DNA of 64,000 bases from Viscum album (taxonomy: Eukaryota > Streptophyta > Magnoliopsida > Santalales > Viscaceae), in the NCBI GenBank assembly GCA_963277665.1, contig OY728143.1, positions 538,938,394 to 539,002,393 on the forward strand. Direction: 5' to 3'. Made by a program: the position numbers and the translations under genes. Position 1 is the first letter of the stretch. Each line of letters begins with the position of its first letter. The notes under the pieces were generated by a model. That model was not told the origin of the DNA. It saw nothing but the letters and a program-made list of their open reading frames with translations, and made no database searches. Positions 12,841-24,708 of this stretch are shown piece by piece.

Positions 12841-13450
12841 GCTCAGCTTCAGGCAGTGAATGCTTACATCCACAGTGCACATGAGATGATTCGAGGCACT
12901 ATATGTGTCTACTTCACCCTTTCTTTAGTTCTTATAGACACATGATCGAGTCATTATTTCATTTCCTCTTCCCTTGTTTGGATCTCAGAGATTCCGACAG
13001 AGCCATTGGCTCGATCCTTACAGCTTTAGACTCCTACGGGAGGAGAATTGATGATTACGAACTAGTACCGGCAGTGGGAGATTACTTTAGGAGGCGATAG
13101 CTTTGGCTGGGATCTTTTTGTAGTGGCGTCGAGCCCTTACGATGTCATCTTGGGTATGGACTGGTTGTCTATAGTCCATGCCCAGATTGAATTAATTCGG
13201 CACAAGGTGTGGTGTGTCCACACAGATGGGAGAAGGTTCACCTTCACCGGTGAGAAGGGAGCCTTTGTATCACAAGATGGACTTACGCAGAGGAGAGGGC
13301 ACCTTATCACACATCAGTTGGATATTCTCATCCTTGAAGTGGTTGATGTGCGGAGTCCGAGTTTCCCGGTTGTGGTGGATCAGTATGTGGGGGGTTTCCC
13401 TAATGACCTTCTAGGACTACCTCCTCACAGAGAGGTAGACTTCTAAATTG
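12841..13450 (+). pseudogene. Aspartic protease region of G3
   Basis: The frame AQLQAVNAYIHSAHEMIRGT leads into the retropepsin fold. The active site reads LIDT-stop-SSHYFISSS: the glycine codon after Asp-Thr is a TGA at 12943. Further TAG codons lie at 13027 and 13063. From 13123 the frame is open with [20 protein letters not shown], the conserved second half of gypsy proteases, and continues to a TAA at 13444 near the protease-RT linker (DLLGLPPHREVDF). It would have cut the Gag-Pol polyprotein. Confidence 0.85.
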
Positions 13451-14330
13451 ACCTGTATCCCGGGACATCATCGATATCTACACCAGCATATCGGATGGCA
13501 CCCACTGAACTTTGTGAGCTGCGGGTATAGCTAGGGGAATTGCAAGGTAAGAGATTCATCCAACCCAGTGTCTCACCTTGGGATTCTCCGATATTATTCT
13601 CCATGAAGGCGGATGGGAGCTTATGAATATGTGTGGACTACTGTTGCCTGATTCAGGTGACCATAATGAACAAGTAACTACTCCCGAGTATTGATTAACT
13701 CTTTTATCAGCTCAAGAGAGCACGATGGTTCTCAAAGATAGACCTCAGGTCGGGATATCATCATCCCAGAGTTAGAGACATGTAAATGCAGAAGTCAGCC
13801 TTCAGGTGTCGGTATGGCCACTGAGAGTTCTTGGTTATGCCCTTCTGCATAACCAATGCACCACAAGTATTCATGAGTCTCATGAACAAGATCATCCAGC
13901 CTTACGTCTATCGTTTTTTCATAGTCTTAATTGAAGAAATACTGATTTACTCGACTACTGAGGAGGAGTACGCCTACCACTTGCGGGTTGTACTGGACAC
14001 ACTCCGAGAGAACCATCATTTTTGTACGCTCTCAAAGTGCCAGTTCTGGATTCGAGAGTTCCACTTCCTGGGGCATGTCATCTCTGAGGCAGGAGTTGCG
14101 GTGGTTCCTACGATGATCGAGGTAGTACTTTCTTGGGAGCCACGAAAGAGTGTGACGGAGATGCAGAGTTTCCTGTGTCTAGCTGGGTACTATCAGAGGT
14201 TTGTGACAACCTTCTCCAGAGTTGCAGCACCACTTTTAGCTTTGACGAAGAAGGGGAAACCCTTCATGTTTTTAGATAGACGTCAGCAGAGTTTCCATGA
14301 TCTGAGACAATGATTGACCAGTGCACCCAT
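13451..14330 (+). pseudogene. Reverse transcriptase region of G3
   Basis: The RT palm and fingers are recognisable in the same frame. The upstream half carries stops at 13528 TAG, 13624 TGA, 13675 TAA, 13696 TAA and 13783 TAA. The stretch from 13831 is open: VMPFCITNAPQVFMSLMN, HLRVVLDTLREN, FWIREFHFLGHVISEAG, LCLAGYYQRFV, up to a TGA at 14311. The catalytic FIDDILIYS motif has become VLIEEILIYS, so both metal-binding aspartates are glutamates. This region synthesised cDNA in the intact ancestor. Confidence 0.9.
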
Positions 14331-14825
14331 ATTGAGACTATCGGATGAAAGAGTAGGGTATGTAGTTTACTGCGATGCATCAGGGATCAGACTCGGGTGT
14401 GTCCGGATGTAGGAGTGGGCATTGATCGCTTATGGTTCACGACAGTTGAGGCAGCACGCGCAGAACTACACTACCCATGACCTGGAGTTATCAGTAGTGG
14501 TCTTCGCCTTGAATATGTGGTAGTACTATCTGATGGGAGAGCGCTTTACAGTCTACTCAGACCACCCGAGTCTCAGGTACATCTTCTCATTGAAGAACCT
14601 GAACCTGAGATAGTGGCGATGGCTCGAGTTCCTCCATGAAAATGACTTTGAGATAGTCTATACTTCTGGGAAGGGGAATGAGGTAGAATATGCTCTCAGT
14701 AGATGATCAGGCATTCAGCTACTTGGAGAGGATATAGAGTAACTAGCTGTGTTGCAGATATCCTTCGTGTATAGAGATGGATCAGCCTTTCTATAGTCAC
14801 TCATATTCACTCCCCCACTACTTCA
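14331..14825 (+). pseudogene. RNase H region of G3
   Basis: Same frame as RT. Visible motifs are VYCDASGIRLGCV (first catalytic Asp kept), [20 protein letters not shown] (catalytic Glu kept) and TVYSDHPSLRYIF (third Asp kept). In-frame stops: 14410 TAG, 14521 TAG, 14611 TAG, 14704 TGA, 14740 TAA and 14794 TAG. Several of these stand where related proteins have Gln or Arg. The region follows RT directly, as is usual for gypsy elements. Confidence 0.85.
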
Positions 14826-15930
14826 GTGGGAAAGAGAGGCACAACGTGGGGACATTGACTGTGAGATGCGATGGGCACATATATCCACAGGACAGGCGCC
14901 TGCTGGATATTATGAAGGAGTAGAGCATGTCATCCTCTTCAGGGGACGTACCATGGTACCAGTTTCACATCAGGAGGAAGTGTTGAGGGGGTTTCACACT
15001 TCCCCTCTTGTGGTACATCTAGTAGTGGAGAATATGTACCAGGATCTCAGATGACAACGTTGGTGGCCGGGTATGAAGAAGGTTGTGGCATAGTTTGCCT
15101 CTCGATTCCTCATCTTCTAGCAGGTGAAGGCGGAGCACAAGGTACCGACAGGCTTGGTGCAGCCCTTAGAGGTCACAGAGTTGTTGTGGCATGGGATATC
15201 CATGGATTTCGGGATTGGGCTCCCATGTACTTCCAAAGGAAAAAACTCCATCTGGGTGATTGTCGATCGACTCACCAAGTAGACCAACTTCCTACCTATT
15301 AGAGAGAAGGGCTCAGTTGAGAGATTGGGAGGCCTCTACGTTCAGGAGTTCATACGAAATCATGGTATGAAATCATCTATCATCCTTGATCGAGATTCTC
15401 GCTTTACTTCCCGGATTTGGAAGGGGTTGCAGGAGGAATTTGGGACACAGCTACGCCTCAGCACCGCCTTTCATCCTCAAATGGATGGCAAGACGGAGAG
15501 GACCATTCAGACACTCAAGGACATGATCTGTGCATGTGTCCATGACTTTGGTTTCATCTGGGAGGATCACCTACCCTTGGTGGAGATTGCATACAACAAT
15601 AACTTCCACTCCACCATCGGGATGGAACCATATGAGGCATTGTACGACCGACCATGCAGATCACCTTTGTGATGGACTGACCCTGGGGAGTCCACACTCA
15701 TAGGACCAAATATGGTTCGGGCTAATACAAAGAAGGTGTAAATCCTCCAGGAGCTTATGAGGACTGCACAAAGCAGATAGAGGTTCTATGTTGATAGGAG
15801 GCAGAGACCACTGAAGTTCGAGGATGGTGACCACGTTTTCTTATGGGTCTCACCTCGACGTTGATGATGGAGATTTGTCCAGGGCGGCAAGTTATCTACA
15901 TGCTTCATTGAACCATTCCAGGTTCTCATC
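14826..15930 (+). pseudogene. Integrase region of G3
   Basis: The N-terminal zinc-binding part (VLRGFHTSPLVVHLVVEN) is followed by stops at 15052 TGA, 15091 TAG and 15118 TAG. The catalytic core begins ISMDFGIGLP (first Asp) and, after a TAG at 15280, continues in the open stretch 15325-15672 with SSIILDRDSRFTSRIW (second Asp), FHPQMDGKTERTIQTL (catalytic Glu) and PLVEIAYNNNFHSTIGM. Later stops: 15670 TGA, 15739 TAA, 15778 TAG and a TGA pair at 15862 and 15865. The D-D-E residues themselves survive. The enzyme inserted the cDNA in the ancestor. Confidence 0.9.
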
Positions 15931-16287
15931 AGGGTAGTTGAGGTGGCTTATCGCCTGGCCCTTCAACCTCAGTTGCACCGGGTGTACGACGTCTTCCACA
16001 TATCTCAGCTGGGGAGATATGTGCATGACCCGACCCATATCATTGTTCACGGGGACCTGGACATCGATGACAGGGTGATATATTTGGAGGTCCTGGTGGA
16101 TATCGAGGATCGACATGATTGGGTCCTATGCGGACAATTTATTCCTCTTGTGTGCATTCGTTGGCATCACAGGAACCTCGAGGAGAGCACTTGGGAGTGT
16201 GAGGCTCAGAAGCACGGACAGTACCATCATTTTTCCTTAGTTTATGATGTATCATTATGGGGACGTAAATCCCTAAGGTGGGAATAA
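15931..16287 (+). pseudogene. Integrase C-terminus and chromodomain of G3
   Basis: The frame VAYRLALQPQLHRVYDVFHI, then SQLGRYVHDPTHI, is the conserved integrase tail of chromoviruses. It is followed by a chromodomain-like end (about 16090-16240) with VDIEDRHDWVL, LVCIRWHHRNLEESTWE and a final aromatic-rich tail. In chromoviruses this domain directs insertion towards particular chromatin. The frame ends with TAA at 16285-16287, directly before the 3' LTR, overlapping the polypurine tract. Confidence 0.85.
16275..16287 (+). other. Polypurine tract of G3
   Basis: AAGGTGGGAATAA directly precedes the TGTAAAG start of the 3' LTR. This is the expected place and composition for plus-strand cDNA priming. 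Confidence 0.75.
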
Positions 16288-18120
16288 TGTAAAGACCTGG
16301 AAATTTCAAGGAAATTTTTTTATTAAATACTTTGGATTTTTGCGAGTTTGTGACTTCTAAAAGAACTTGATTCCGAGGCCCAGTGTGCCCAAAATCAATT
16401 TCTAAAGTTTAGCTTGTGTACGTTAAGGGAATGAATGAATGAATTTTTCTACCGTTGGAACCGGTGCTCGAAATTGAAATATAAGGGCATCAATGAACTC
16501 ACAGTGCTAGTAATTTCTTTAGAGAACTTTTACCATAGATGCGTTTTCTCGGGAGGTGATGTTAAAATTTGTGGATTAAATGATAAGTGAATAAAATTTT
16601 GGGACCATTTTATTTTAATATTTTAATTGCTTATATCTTACATGGGGGATTTGGGATGGGACCCACAAGCTCCGAACTACCCATGTAATGATATTTGTGA
16701 GGTGGGGCCCAGACGAGCTCCAGCCATTCAAATTCCCATAACTCTCTATTAACTCTCATAACCCCCCCCCCTTTAAAATTGATAACTATAATAATTTAAT
16801 GTGGACCTTTCCTCTCTCCCACTCACTTATTTCAAAACTTTCCAACACACACACCGTAATTAACTAATTGAAACTCTTTATTTAATTAATTATGTGTTAG
16901 AATTTCTATTTTTAAATTCTTGGCTTGTTAAATTAAAATAAGGGGAGACCTTATATTATTTTTGGGTTGTCTTGTAGTGTTGATAATTTTTGGAGATATG
17001 TCTTGAGTTTCGAAGAATGCTTCATCTACATTGTTGAAGAATACCAACTCTCTGACGAAGAACATCGACTCGTCGACCTCGAATTCTCCATCCCCTTGTT
17101 CCTCTGTGAAAAGGGAGGAGACACCGACGCGGGCCCTCACTAACGACGTCTCACTTTATAATCATCTCTCCGTGACACAAGGGGAGATGCTGATTCCTCC
17201 TTGGACACACTCCAACGACGTCTACGAATCCTCCCCTACAGACAACGTCTTCCGTGATGCAGACGTTCGACATCATTTGTTGAAGTAGGGTGTGTTTTCA
17301 TTGGATCAATGATTGAATCATCTTTCCTTCTTGTTTTGTTCTCTTTAGCCACCTGCTACCGATATAATGAGGAGTGATCGGGCCAAACTAACATGGTCTG
17401 AATCCTCCGCCATATTTGTGATTGTTGGCGGTTCTTCGTGTTCTTCATGGGTGACAAAAAATGGATTGTGAAGAGTTCATTAAGCGATGAAACGATCCAA
17501 AATTGAAGACACATCATCATGGAAACCTAGCGGAGGTGAGGCGAAAATAGCGGGCAATGGTTCAGACTGGAATGGGATGGACTGTTCCTCGACCATTCTT
17601 CGAGCGTGAGTTCAAAATGTGTTTTCGGAGCCGATAGGAAGCCCGAGAATGCTAGAATTGATTTCAGGACAACGGGGAAACCTATAGTATGATGTTTCAT
17701 GCCGAACGAATGATTGGAATGAAGAACTGGCATCACGGAAGGCACGCTGGTGAGAGGAGTTGTTTCTGGAAAATTCTAGACTACATGGCGTGTACTCTTG
17801 GAGAACACACCTTGTAGTGCAGGCATTCTATGGTTAGGGTTTTAGACATCAGATGACTAACACATGGCGTGTGAATTCTGTCACATGGCGTGTACTCACC
17901 ACACATCAAGGAGGTGGTGGCTACGTGAGACTCGACATGTAAAGCGGAAATACACAGACATAGTGTGGAGTACACGGGCATGTACTCTACCACATGACCA
18001 GACATGGCCAATGGTGCATGCTAACACATGTACCAATTACACGGGTTGGAGGACACTGGTTGAAGCCGTGTACCAGCACATGGTCAACGTACACTGATCT
18101 AACCCCAGGAGATTGGACAT

Positions 18121-18460
18121 AATGTGTAACCATACAACACTCCGTGTACATACTTTTTACATGAATAGACCTTTGACATGAGATGTGGTACATGGACAGT
18201 ACCCGGGGTCTGAAGACAGGATGTGTAACCATACCACATGCTGTGTACTTACTTTTTACATGAACAACCATTTGTCATGGGATGTGATACACGGACAGTA
18301 CCCGGGGTCTGAAAACATGGCATGTAACCATACCACACATTGTGTATTACTTTTTACATAAACAGCCCTTCGACACAGGCCGTGGTACACGGGAAATAAC
18401 CGAGGTCTGAAGACATGGTGTGTAACCATATAAACTTGCTATGTAAATTTTGGAAAATGT
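18121..18460 (+). repeat. 99-bp tandem array in G3 3' LTR
   Basis: Landmark GTGTA at 18144, 18243 and 18342, with a degenerate copy at about 18441, each 99 bp apart. Counterpart of the array in the 5' LTR. Confidence 0.88.
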
Positions 18461-18494
18461 ATTGGTCATATTGTACTTCGTGTCTTGAACACGT

Positions 18495-18950
18495 TTGTTT
18501 GGTTTAGCCCCATATGACATGGTGGAACTTTGTGATATATCAACTCTGGACTTTGTGTCAGTTGATGTATCGACCCCCTCTTTACTCATAGCGCACAACC
18601 TCCAAGAATCGAGTACGCTGTCTGTGGGAACCCTTGAGAGGGCTGCGACAACGATGACTACCATGCTAGGATCCTTTGTGGGTTCGACGATGAAGACGAC
18701 TGTACATGGATCCTACATGGGTTCAGTAGTGAGGACGACTGTACTTAGACCCTCCATGGGTTTGGCAGCGATGATGATTGTTCATGGATCCTACATGGGT
18801 TGGGAAGTGATTTTTAATGTACTTGGATCGTACGTGGGTTCGGAAGTGACGACATCTATACATGGATACTATGTGGGTTTGGCAGGGATGATGATTCATA
18901 GGTTATATCTATCATATCCACCCCTCTTCTTGAGTAATATAAAAGTGTGA
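18495..18950 (+). other. 151-codon open frame over the 39-bp array (doubtful coding)
   Basis: An open frame starting MFGLAPYDMVELCDISTLDF that runs through the 39-bp array and so contains six 13-residue repeats of the type VHGSYMGSVVRTT. The homologous frame in the 5' LTR (about 10230-10660) gives a recognisably similar peptide (FGLSSYDVEDLRDTSTLDIV, then GSYVGS repeats) but has several stops. A tandem repeat with a period divisible by three and no stop in the unit yields such frames by chance, so I do not call it a gene. No similarity to a known protein is recognised. Confidence 0.2.
18670..18903 (+). repeat. 39-bp tandem array in G3 3' LTR
   Basis: Six units, landmark GATC or its variant at 18670, 18709, 18748, 18787, 18826 and 18865, all 39 bp apart. 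Same copy number and position as in the 5' LTR. Confidence 0.92.
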
Positions 18951-19707
18951 GCTGACTCATGACTTTCAGTCATTATCATCGATGTGATTTACTTGCATTC
19001 CTGTGTGGACTGGGTTGTGCTTTCCTATGTGGACTGGGTTGTACTTGGGCTCGTGAGTTGGAGCCGATCTAAAATTGGTGACTTAGGTATATGTATGGGA
19101 ATATACCTAAGTAGAGTTTGTTTATAAATTGTGTTTGTATATTTCCATTGTGGTTAATACTTTGTGGATTCTAGGAGACCTTTGGGGGTCTCGGGGTCCC
19201 TAATGAGTATCGTATACTCACCCCTGCATGGGCTATGTCCTCGCTACGTTCTGTTGGATTCAGACGACAGGCAACACTGATCGAGGTGGAGTCATGTGGA
19301 GCAGGACGGTACCTGGAGGTGGACCACTTAACAAAACGTACATGGAGTGGATGGCTGGACCCAAGGAGCTGAGAACACCATTTGTACCCACCCTTCAGGT
19401 GAGATATCTGGAGGACGTCTCAGTGGTTGCTAGTTTAATTTACTATAGCTGTTATTTCTTTACTGTTGTACTGTACTTTAAGATGTGTATGTATTCTTTC
19501 CCATTTACATTCTAGAACGTACTTTTGTACTCAGTTTACTTAGTGTTTACTTCAGTTTGCGTACTCTGTTGTGTTTTTGTACTTATATAAAGTCAATGCC
19601 TTCGATGTTTTCAAGATTTACACCTTTGGTTTTAGTTTTCAGCCCCTGGCCTATGGAATGAGGGCTTGGGGTAGTCATGGTACAGGCCCCGAGGACAGGT
19701 CATGAAA

Positions 19708-19712
19708 TATTT
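19708..19712. repeat. Target-site duplication TATTT, right of G3
   Basis: Matches 8021-8025 and closes element G3. Confidence 0.8.
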
Positions 19713-20258
19713 CCCCATAACCCGACATCATTACCTAGTGGATGATCTGGAGGAGGTTACATAAGTGGCTCTATAAGAGGTATAACTAGCGTCTATAGGC
19801 CCACCACCTTAGGATTGTTGTCTAACCAACATATGATTCATATATAATGGTGTATTTCTAGTGGAATATCTTAATAATTTCTAATAGAACACCTCAGACA
19901 TGATTTATAATAGATAAAAAAGTGGTATAGAAGGAAAGGTAATAGACTGCCTATATTCACGTAGAACCCAAAGCTTTCTCCATGTGCTAGGGCTGGGTAA
20001 TAATGAACATGAAAATAATGAAATAATGAGATAATGAGAACATCAAAAAACAATATTTATGTCAGGATATTTTTTATATTAACATATATAATAGTCCCAT
20101 TTATTTTTAAAAATGTGTTAATTGTATTATATTTGGAAAAATTTGAATTTAATTAGTCATTAAAATTTTAATTCTATTGATTTCATCTCAAATTACAATT
20201 CATAAGGTCTACCACAACATATAAATTGAAACTAGTGTGACAACATATGACACTATAA
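19713..20258 (-). mobile_element. G1 interior part 2 (presumed gag/leader end)
   Basis: Continuation of the old element G1 after the G3 insertion. No coding motif is readable. At about 20243-20262 the plus strand has ATATGACACTATAACTATAA, which resembles the reversed primer site plus LTR edge of T1 (CTCTGATACCAACTATAACG). If this is the decayed primer site, the summed G1 interior is about 4.98 kb, as expected. Placement rests on position and this weak motif. Confidence 0.35.
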
Positions 20259-23200
20259 CTATAACACCATATAGATGGTTTAACATGTTGTACATTGTGT
20301 TTTGATTATATGATCCACCAACGAAACTCACTAATCAAAACAACAATGTTTTATTTTGGGTATATTCAAATAATTATTGCATCATTGAAAAATATAGACC
20401 ACTAAAAAAGTTAATAAAAATGGATACATGGAAATCACAATAAATATAAGAAATGGATGTCTATAAGTAAATATGGCATCCAATGACGAATGAAAATTCA
20501 GTCTTATTTTTCCTAGTATGATGCATGATATCAATGATCCCTCTTATCATTAAGACTTTTCTAATAAAACAAATCAAGTAAATTCAATATTCATAACAAC
20601 ACATAAAATGTCAGTATCTATATAGTGAAATCCGATGAAATGATAACATATTAAATCAAAAAAAATAGTTATCCCTCTATGATGATAAATTTTGTATTCA
20701 TAATAACACATAAAAATTGAGTCTCCAAATAATTAAATCCTACTGAAACCATAACATTTATAAAAAACAACAACATTTTCCCCACCCATGTGATTTGGAT
20801 TTCCATTAAACATTGGGTATTTACTCACAATCATCGGATCTTAACCATATTCCATTGTCATGGTCTCCTTTTTAACAAAAATATTATGAAAAAAATAAAA
20901 TATACTTAATACCAATATGTAGCTTCCTACCCTAACATCATGTCAATAGTGTTTAGAGATGGTTTTTTATAAGACCTCATGTGAATCTCCCCAAACACAT
21001 GATTCTACTGAATAATAGAGATTTTATTGGGAATTTTTGTTTGTATACTATACATTTATTGATCATAGTAGAGGAAATTAGATGATTTATTTAAGAAATA
21101 AGAGAATCAATTACAATATAATGATAGCAGCAGAAACCCAATACACAACACTCAAAGAAATGAAAATAATCATGGATGAATAATACATGATATGAAGAAA
21201 CAGATGACGATAGTATGTCATGTGTTATAAAATAATAACTAATAAAGTGTCATGGGTAACAAGAATATACATGGTTCTATCAAAATACAGATGAATCCAA
21301 AAACATTTGACTACCTTCTAGATAATAGATTCATTCATATCCATCCAACTCCATCATAGAATGAAAATAAAAAATGGAAGAAGGATGATTCTCTTTATCA
21401 AAAATCATATAGTCTACATGGTTACCAATGATCCTTGATCATGTTTTAAGAAATAATCTTTATTGGACAACACCCAGAGTTTCATGGACATTATATTTCA
21501 TGTAGTAAAATCATAAATAGTGTTCTACAATATCGAAAATTTAAAGAAAATAAAATAAATAAAATAATTGGACAAGGACCAACTTAGAAAACTGCACTAT
21601 TATTAACTTCTACATATTCCTGTGATTTTAATCCCAGATATCCTAAAATATTAATATGATTATAGTATAATTCCATATGCTACAAATTACACAATATTAT
21701 TATTCGATATGGAGGAAAAATCCTTATATTTTACAAATAGTAGAAAAATTATCATTTGAAGACATTTGTTAATTGTGAAACATTATGATCAATAATTATA
21801 AAACATGTTGATTCACATGGATCCCATCCATGGAAATTGTTGTCTACAATATGGAACTGGTGTCGCTCGGCTGGAGGAAAAATGAACAATGCATGAAGAA
21901 CCCATCATAGGAATAGATTTTTTCCGTACTGGCATGTTTATTATGAAATAACATATCTGACATGATGGAAGGAGAGTCCATCCAAGGGTTCCTTAAGTAG
22001 GAACTCGTCGTTTTACCCTCTATGATAGTCAAAAAATAGTAAGCATCAAACTCATATTTTAAAAGATCAACATAAAGTGCCATTACATGTAATTAAATTC
22101 ATTTGATCCCATTTGGACTATTAGTCAAGGTATTTATTTGATTATTGATCACTAATAAATATATAGAACCATGAGAAGAAACATATCCTAGTTTATTATT
22201 TCCACCAATCAATAATATGAATTGATTAATGTGATTCATTTAAAAAACCACAAAAAAGGGAACTTTTATGGTATAGTTATATAACAAAAATTTAGGGTGA
22301 CCTATCCCATGGAAATAATTCCTTGGAGTTGGTTCATCTCATACTCGGATTTCCAAAGCCAGGGGAGGCAATAAATTTCATTTAACTTGAAAAAATAAGT
22401 GTTAACAGAGAAAAACCTCACCGGTAGAAAATGGCCCCATTTATAGAATGAAATAAAATGATTTGATAAAATATATAACCTCCAAGCTGAGAATATTTCA
22501 TCTTTTTCCCATCCCGTGTCAATATTAGATTCATGATATGTTGGAAGAAATCATTGAATCTATCATATTCCTAGAAAATGGGGAAAATGAAATGGCACTC
22601 AAATCCTATATTTCATGGGTATTATATTTTTTCAACGTCATGGAGGGGTGATCGGCCACTGGAGAAACTATATGAATGGGAAAATTTCAATACAACATTA
22701 AAATTGAAATTTTATTAAATTCCCCAGTTGTAATAAATAATAATGGATTGGATGCATGGTTAGGAAATATTGAGAGCCAACATTGTACCAGTCACTACTA
22801 CACTGGGTACAACTCAATGTTTACAATATTGATTGATTAATAATAAACCAATCATGAATAAGATATTTTCCACAACCAAGACCACATTAAAATGATTAGG
22901 AATCAAATTTAGTGAAATTTAGTGACTTTAAACTAGAATTTAATGGTATTTATGTTTATGAAAAACTATTTTGTTATACTAGTATATCATTAGGTGATGG
23001 CTGGATTGAAAAAGTCCATATTGATGAGAAACCATTTCACCTATCCATATGGAAAATGTAGAAAATATCTATCGATTTTATCAGTATTATTAAAAATAAT
23101 TTTTTTATTAATATATGTATTTTGGAAGAGTATCATATAAATACATCAAATTACATTGTTTTTTAAATGAATTCTAATTATATCAATTTTCAGTGACATA

Positions 23201-23910
23201 TATCACAGATTTGTGAGGTATCATAGAACACCAATATCATTTCTGTCCAAATTAAATTGATTGTTTACTGATGTTTTTTGAAAATAACACCAACATGATA
23301 GAAATAATTAGATTCAGATTATCACCCAAGAACCGATGGTCATTTTTAGTGCACTATAATGATACTTGTGGATAGGTAGATATCATTATTGATAGACATC
23401 ATAAAAGGATAGTGTCAACAACATCCAATAATCAATTTTTTTTAAATAGTCTGTCCTACCGATGAACTAAAATGTATATAAATGTATCCATTAATGAGAA
23501 TATATATACAAAAAATTATGGTAATATAAAGATAGTTAATAAAACATTTTTGGATATGAAATGGTAAACAAAATGGTTGAAAAGGCCGAGACAATTCAAC
23601 AGAAAATCATATCTTCTTAATGCTAATAAATGGGCTATAATGAATTTTTCAAAGAGGAATGGTACGTTAAGGTTATAGATAAGTTTTTCCAACTACATAT
23701 ATCGATGGAATATTATCAGGATACATCGTATTAATTTAATGATACAACCTATTAAAATGGAACATTAAAGTGTATTTCTCACATCAGAGTTTTGTCTTGA
23801 AAATTAACAGTAACAAAATCCCAGTCTGAATTGAATAACATATTCCATGTATCCATTCATAAGAAATAAATACCAAATCAATTACATTTTATGACTTCAA
23901 TGATGTTATA
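20259..23910 (-). repeat. Possible right (5') LTR of G1
   Basis: AT-rich, gene-free. The left edge TATAACACCA follows the primer-site-like motif. A GATGTTATA at 23902-23910 would be a plausible far edge, giving 3.65 kb, similar to T1. I could not see clear similarity to 1-3594, so this is a positional guess. A decayed two-copy repeat of about 107 bp (TATTCATAA-x-AACACATAAAA at 20588 and 20695) lies inside. The open frame at 21844-22083 (minus) is unremarkable. Confidence 0.25.
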
Positions 23911-23940
23911 TATGGAAATGAGCTAACTTATTAGGATCAC

Positions 23941-24436
23941 TTGTTGAAGATCTTGGACCATAAAGACACCTTCAAATTGACACATGTGTTGGAGGTTGTG
24001 ACAAATGCCTGGATGATTGCTCTAGAAAAGAGTAAATTGATAAAACAAGGGAGCTTTCAAGGGAAGATATGGTTTTTGGTAAGTGTATTGATGGAAACCC
24101 AACAAAGGATGATGTTTTTTTATCAGATGAGGTAGGGTCTAGGTGGGAACCAGGATGAAAATGCTCTTGTGGGTTTAGTTGGAGATGGTGATAAGGATTT
24201 TCTGGTTTCAAACCCTTTAACTCATGTGATTAAAGTACACAATGGTAGTAGAAACACTCCTGAATGGTTTTTCGAACCAACTAAGTTGGGATGTTCATGG
24301 GTTGGTTAGAATTTGGAGGAGACGATACATATAGGTAGTAGTCTGAAGAATATGAGGAGTCTGTCTTCTCTCAACCTGATCAATAGCTTTGATGGACTAT
24401 GTGATGTTGGAGGGGTTAAAACCCAAATTTTTTAAA
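23941..24436 (+). pseudogene. Degraded coding-like segment, unknown product (part 1)
   Basis: About 165 codons in one frame with only two internal TAG stops (24133 and within the NLEETIH region), in a stretch less AT-rich than its surroundings. It begins MLKILDHKDTFKLTHVLEVV and later reads VGLVGDGDKDFLVSNPLTHV, then RSLSSLNLINSFDGLCDVGG. I recognise no domain, signal peptide or membrane segment. It starts just right of the possible G1 LTR edge, so it may be older target DNA or another decayed element's gag. No function is claimed. Confidence 0.3.
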
Positions 24437-24708
24437 TAGAAATACAGTTTTATGGAGTGTCATGGGTGCACAATATTGTTTTTAATGTCTAATTTGGAGT
24501 AAATTAATAAATGAAACCATGACTTGGGTATTTTCATTGTCTACAAGAAGCATAAACCCATGGTACTAACATGGTAATCCATTATAACTAGGCCAATGGA
24601 GGCACTATTATCCCGGAAATATGGAAAATCGAAGAATCAGAAATCCAAATATTTGTAGGATACAAGGATCACCAATGAAGAGATAATGGCATCCCAGTGA
24701 CATATATG

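Larger units (their letters stand above)
8026..19707 (+). mobile_element. Complete but dead Ty3/gypsy retrotransposon G3 (chromovirus, Tekay/Del-like)
   Basis: An 11.68-kb element bounded by LTRs (8026-11447 and 16288-19707) and a 5-bp duplication TATTT. The internal order is primer site, gag, protease, RT, RNase H, integrase, chromodomain, polypurine tract: the standard Ty3/gypsy chromovirus order. Almost the whole of gag-pol from 11731 to 16287 can still be read in one frame, apart from one out-of-frame stretch around the gag zinc knuckle (between about 12388 and 12840). Roughly 32 in-frame stops make it non-coding. It is inserted in the older element G1 and is clearly richer in GC than its surroundings from about 8.7 kb on. 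Confidence 0.92.
16288..19707 (+). repeat. 3' LTR of G3 (3420 bp)
   Basis: Starts TGTAAAGACCTGGAAATT and ends GGTCATGAAA before the duplicated TATTT. Matches the 5' LTR throughout, with the same tandem arrays at the same relative positions and a TATA-like CTTATATAAAG near 19580. A C-run at about 16763-16771 replaces the mixed sequence of the other copy. Confidence 0.9.

Noticed and set aside
12437..12880. 147- and 121-codon minus-strand frames and an 86-codon plus-strand frame
   Set aside because: Shadows of the G3 gag region, which reads clearly as gag on the plus strand.
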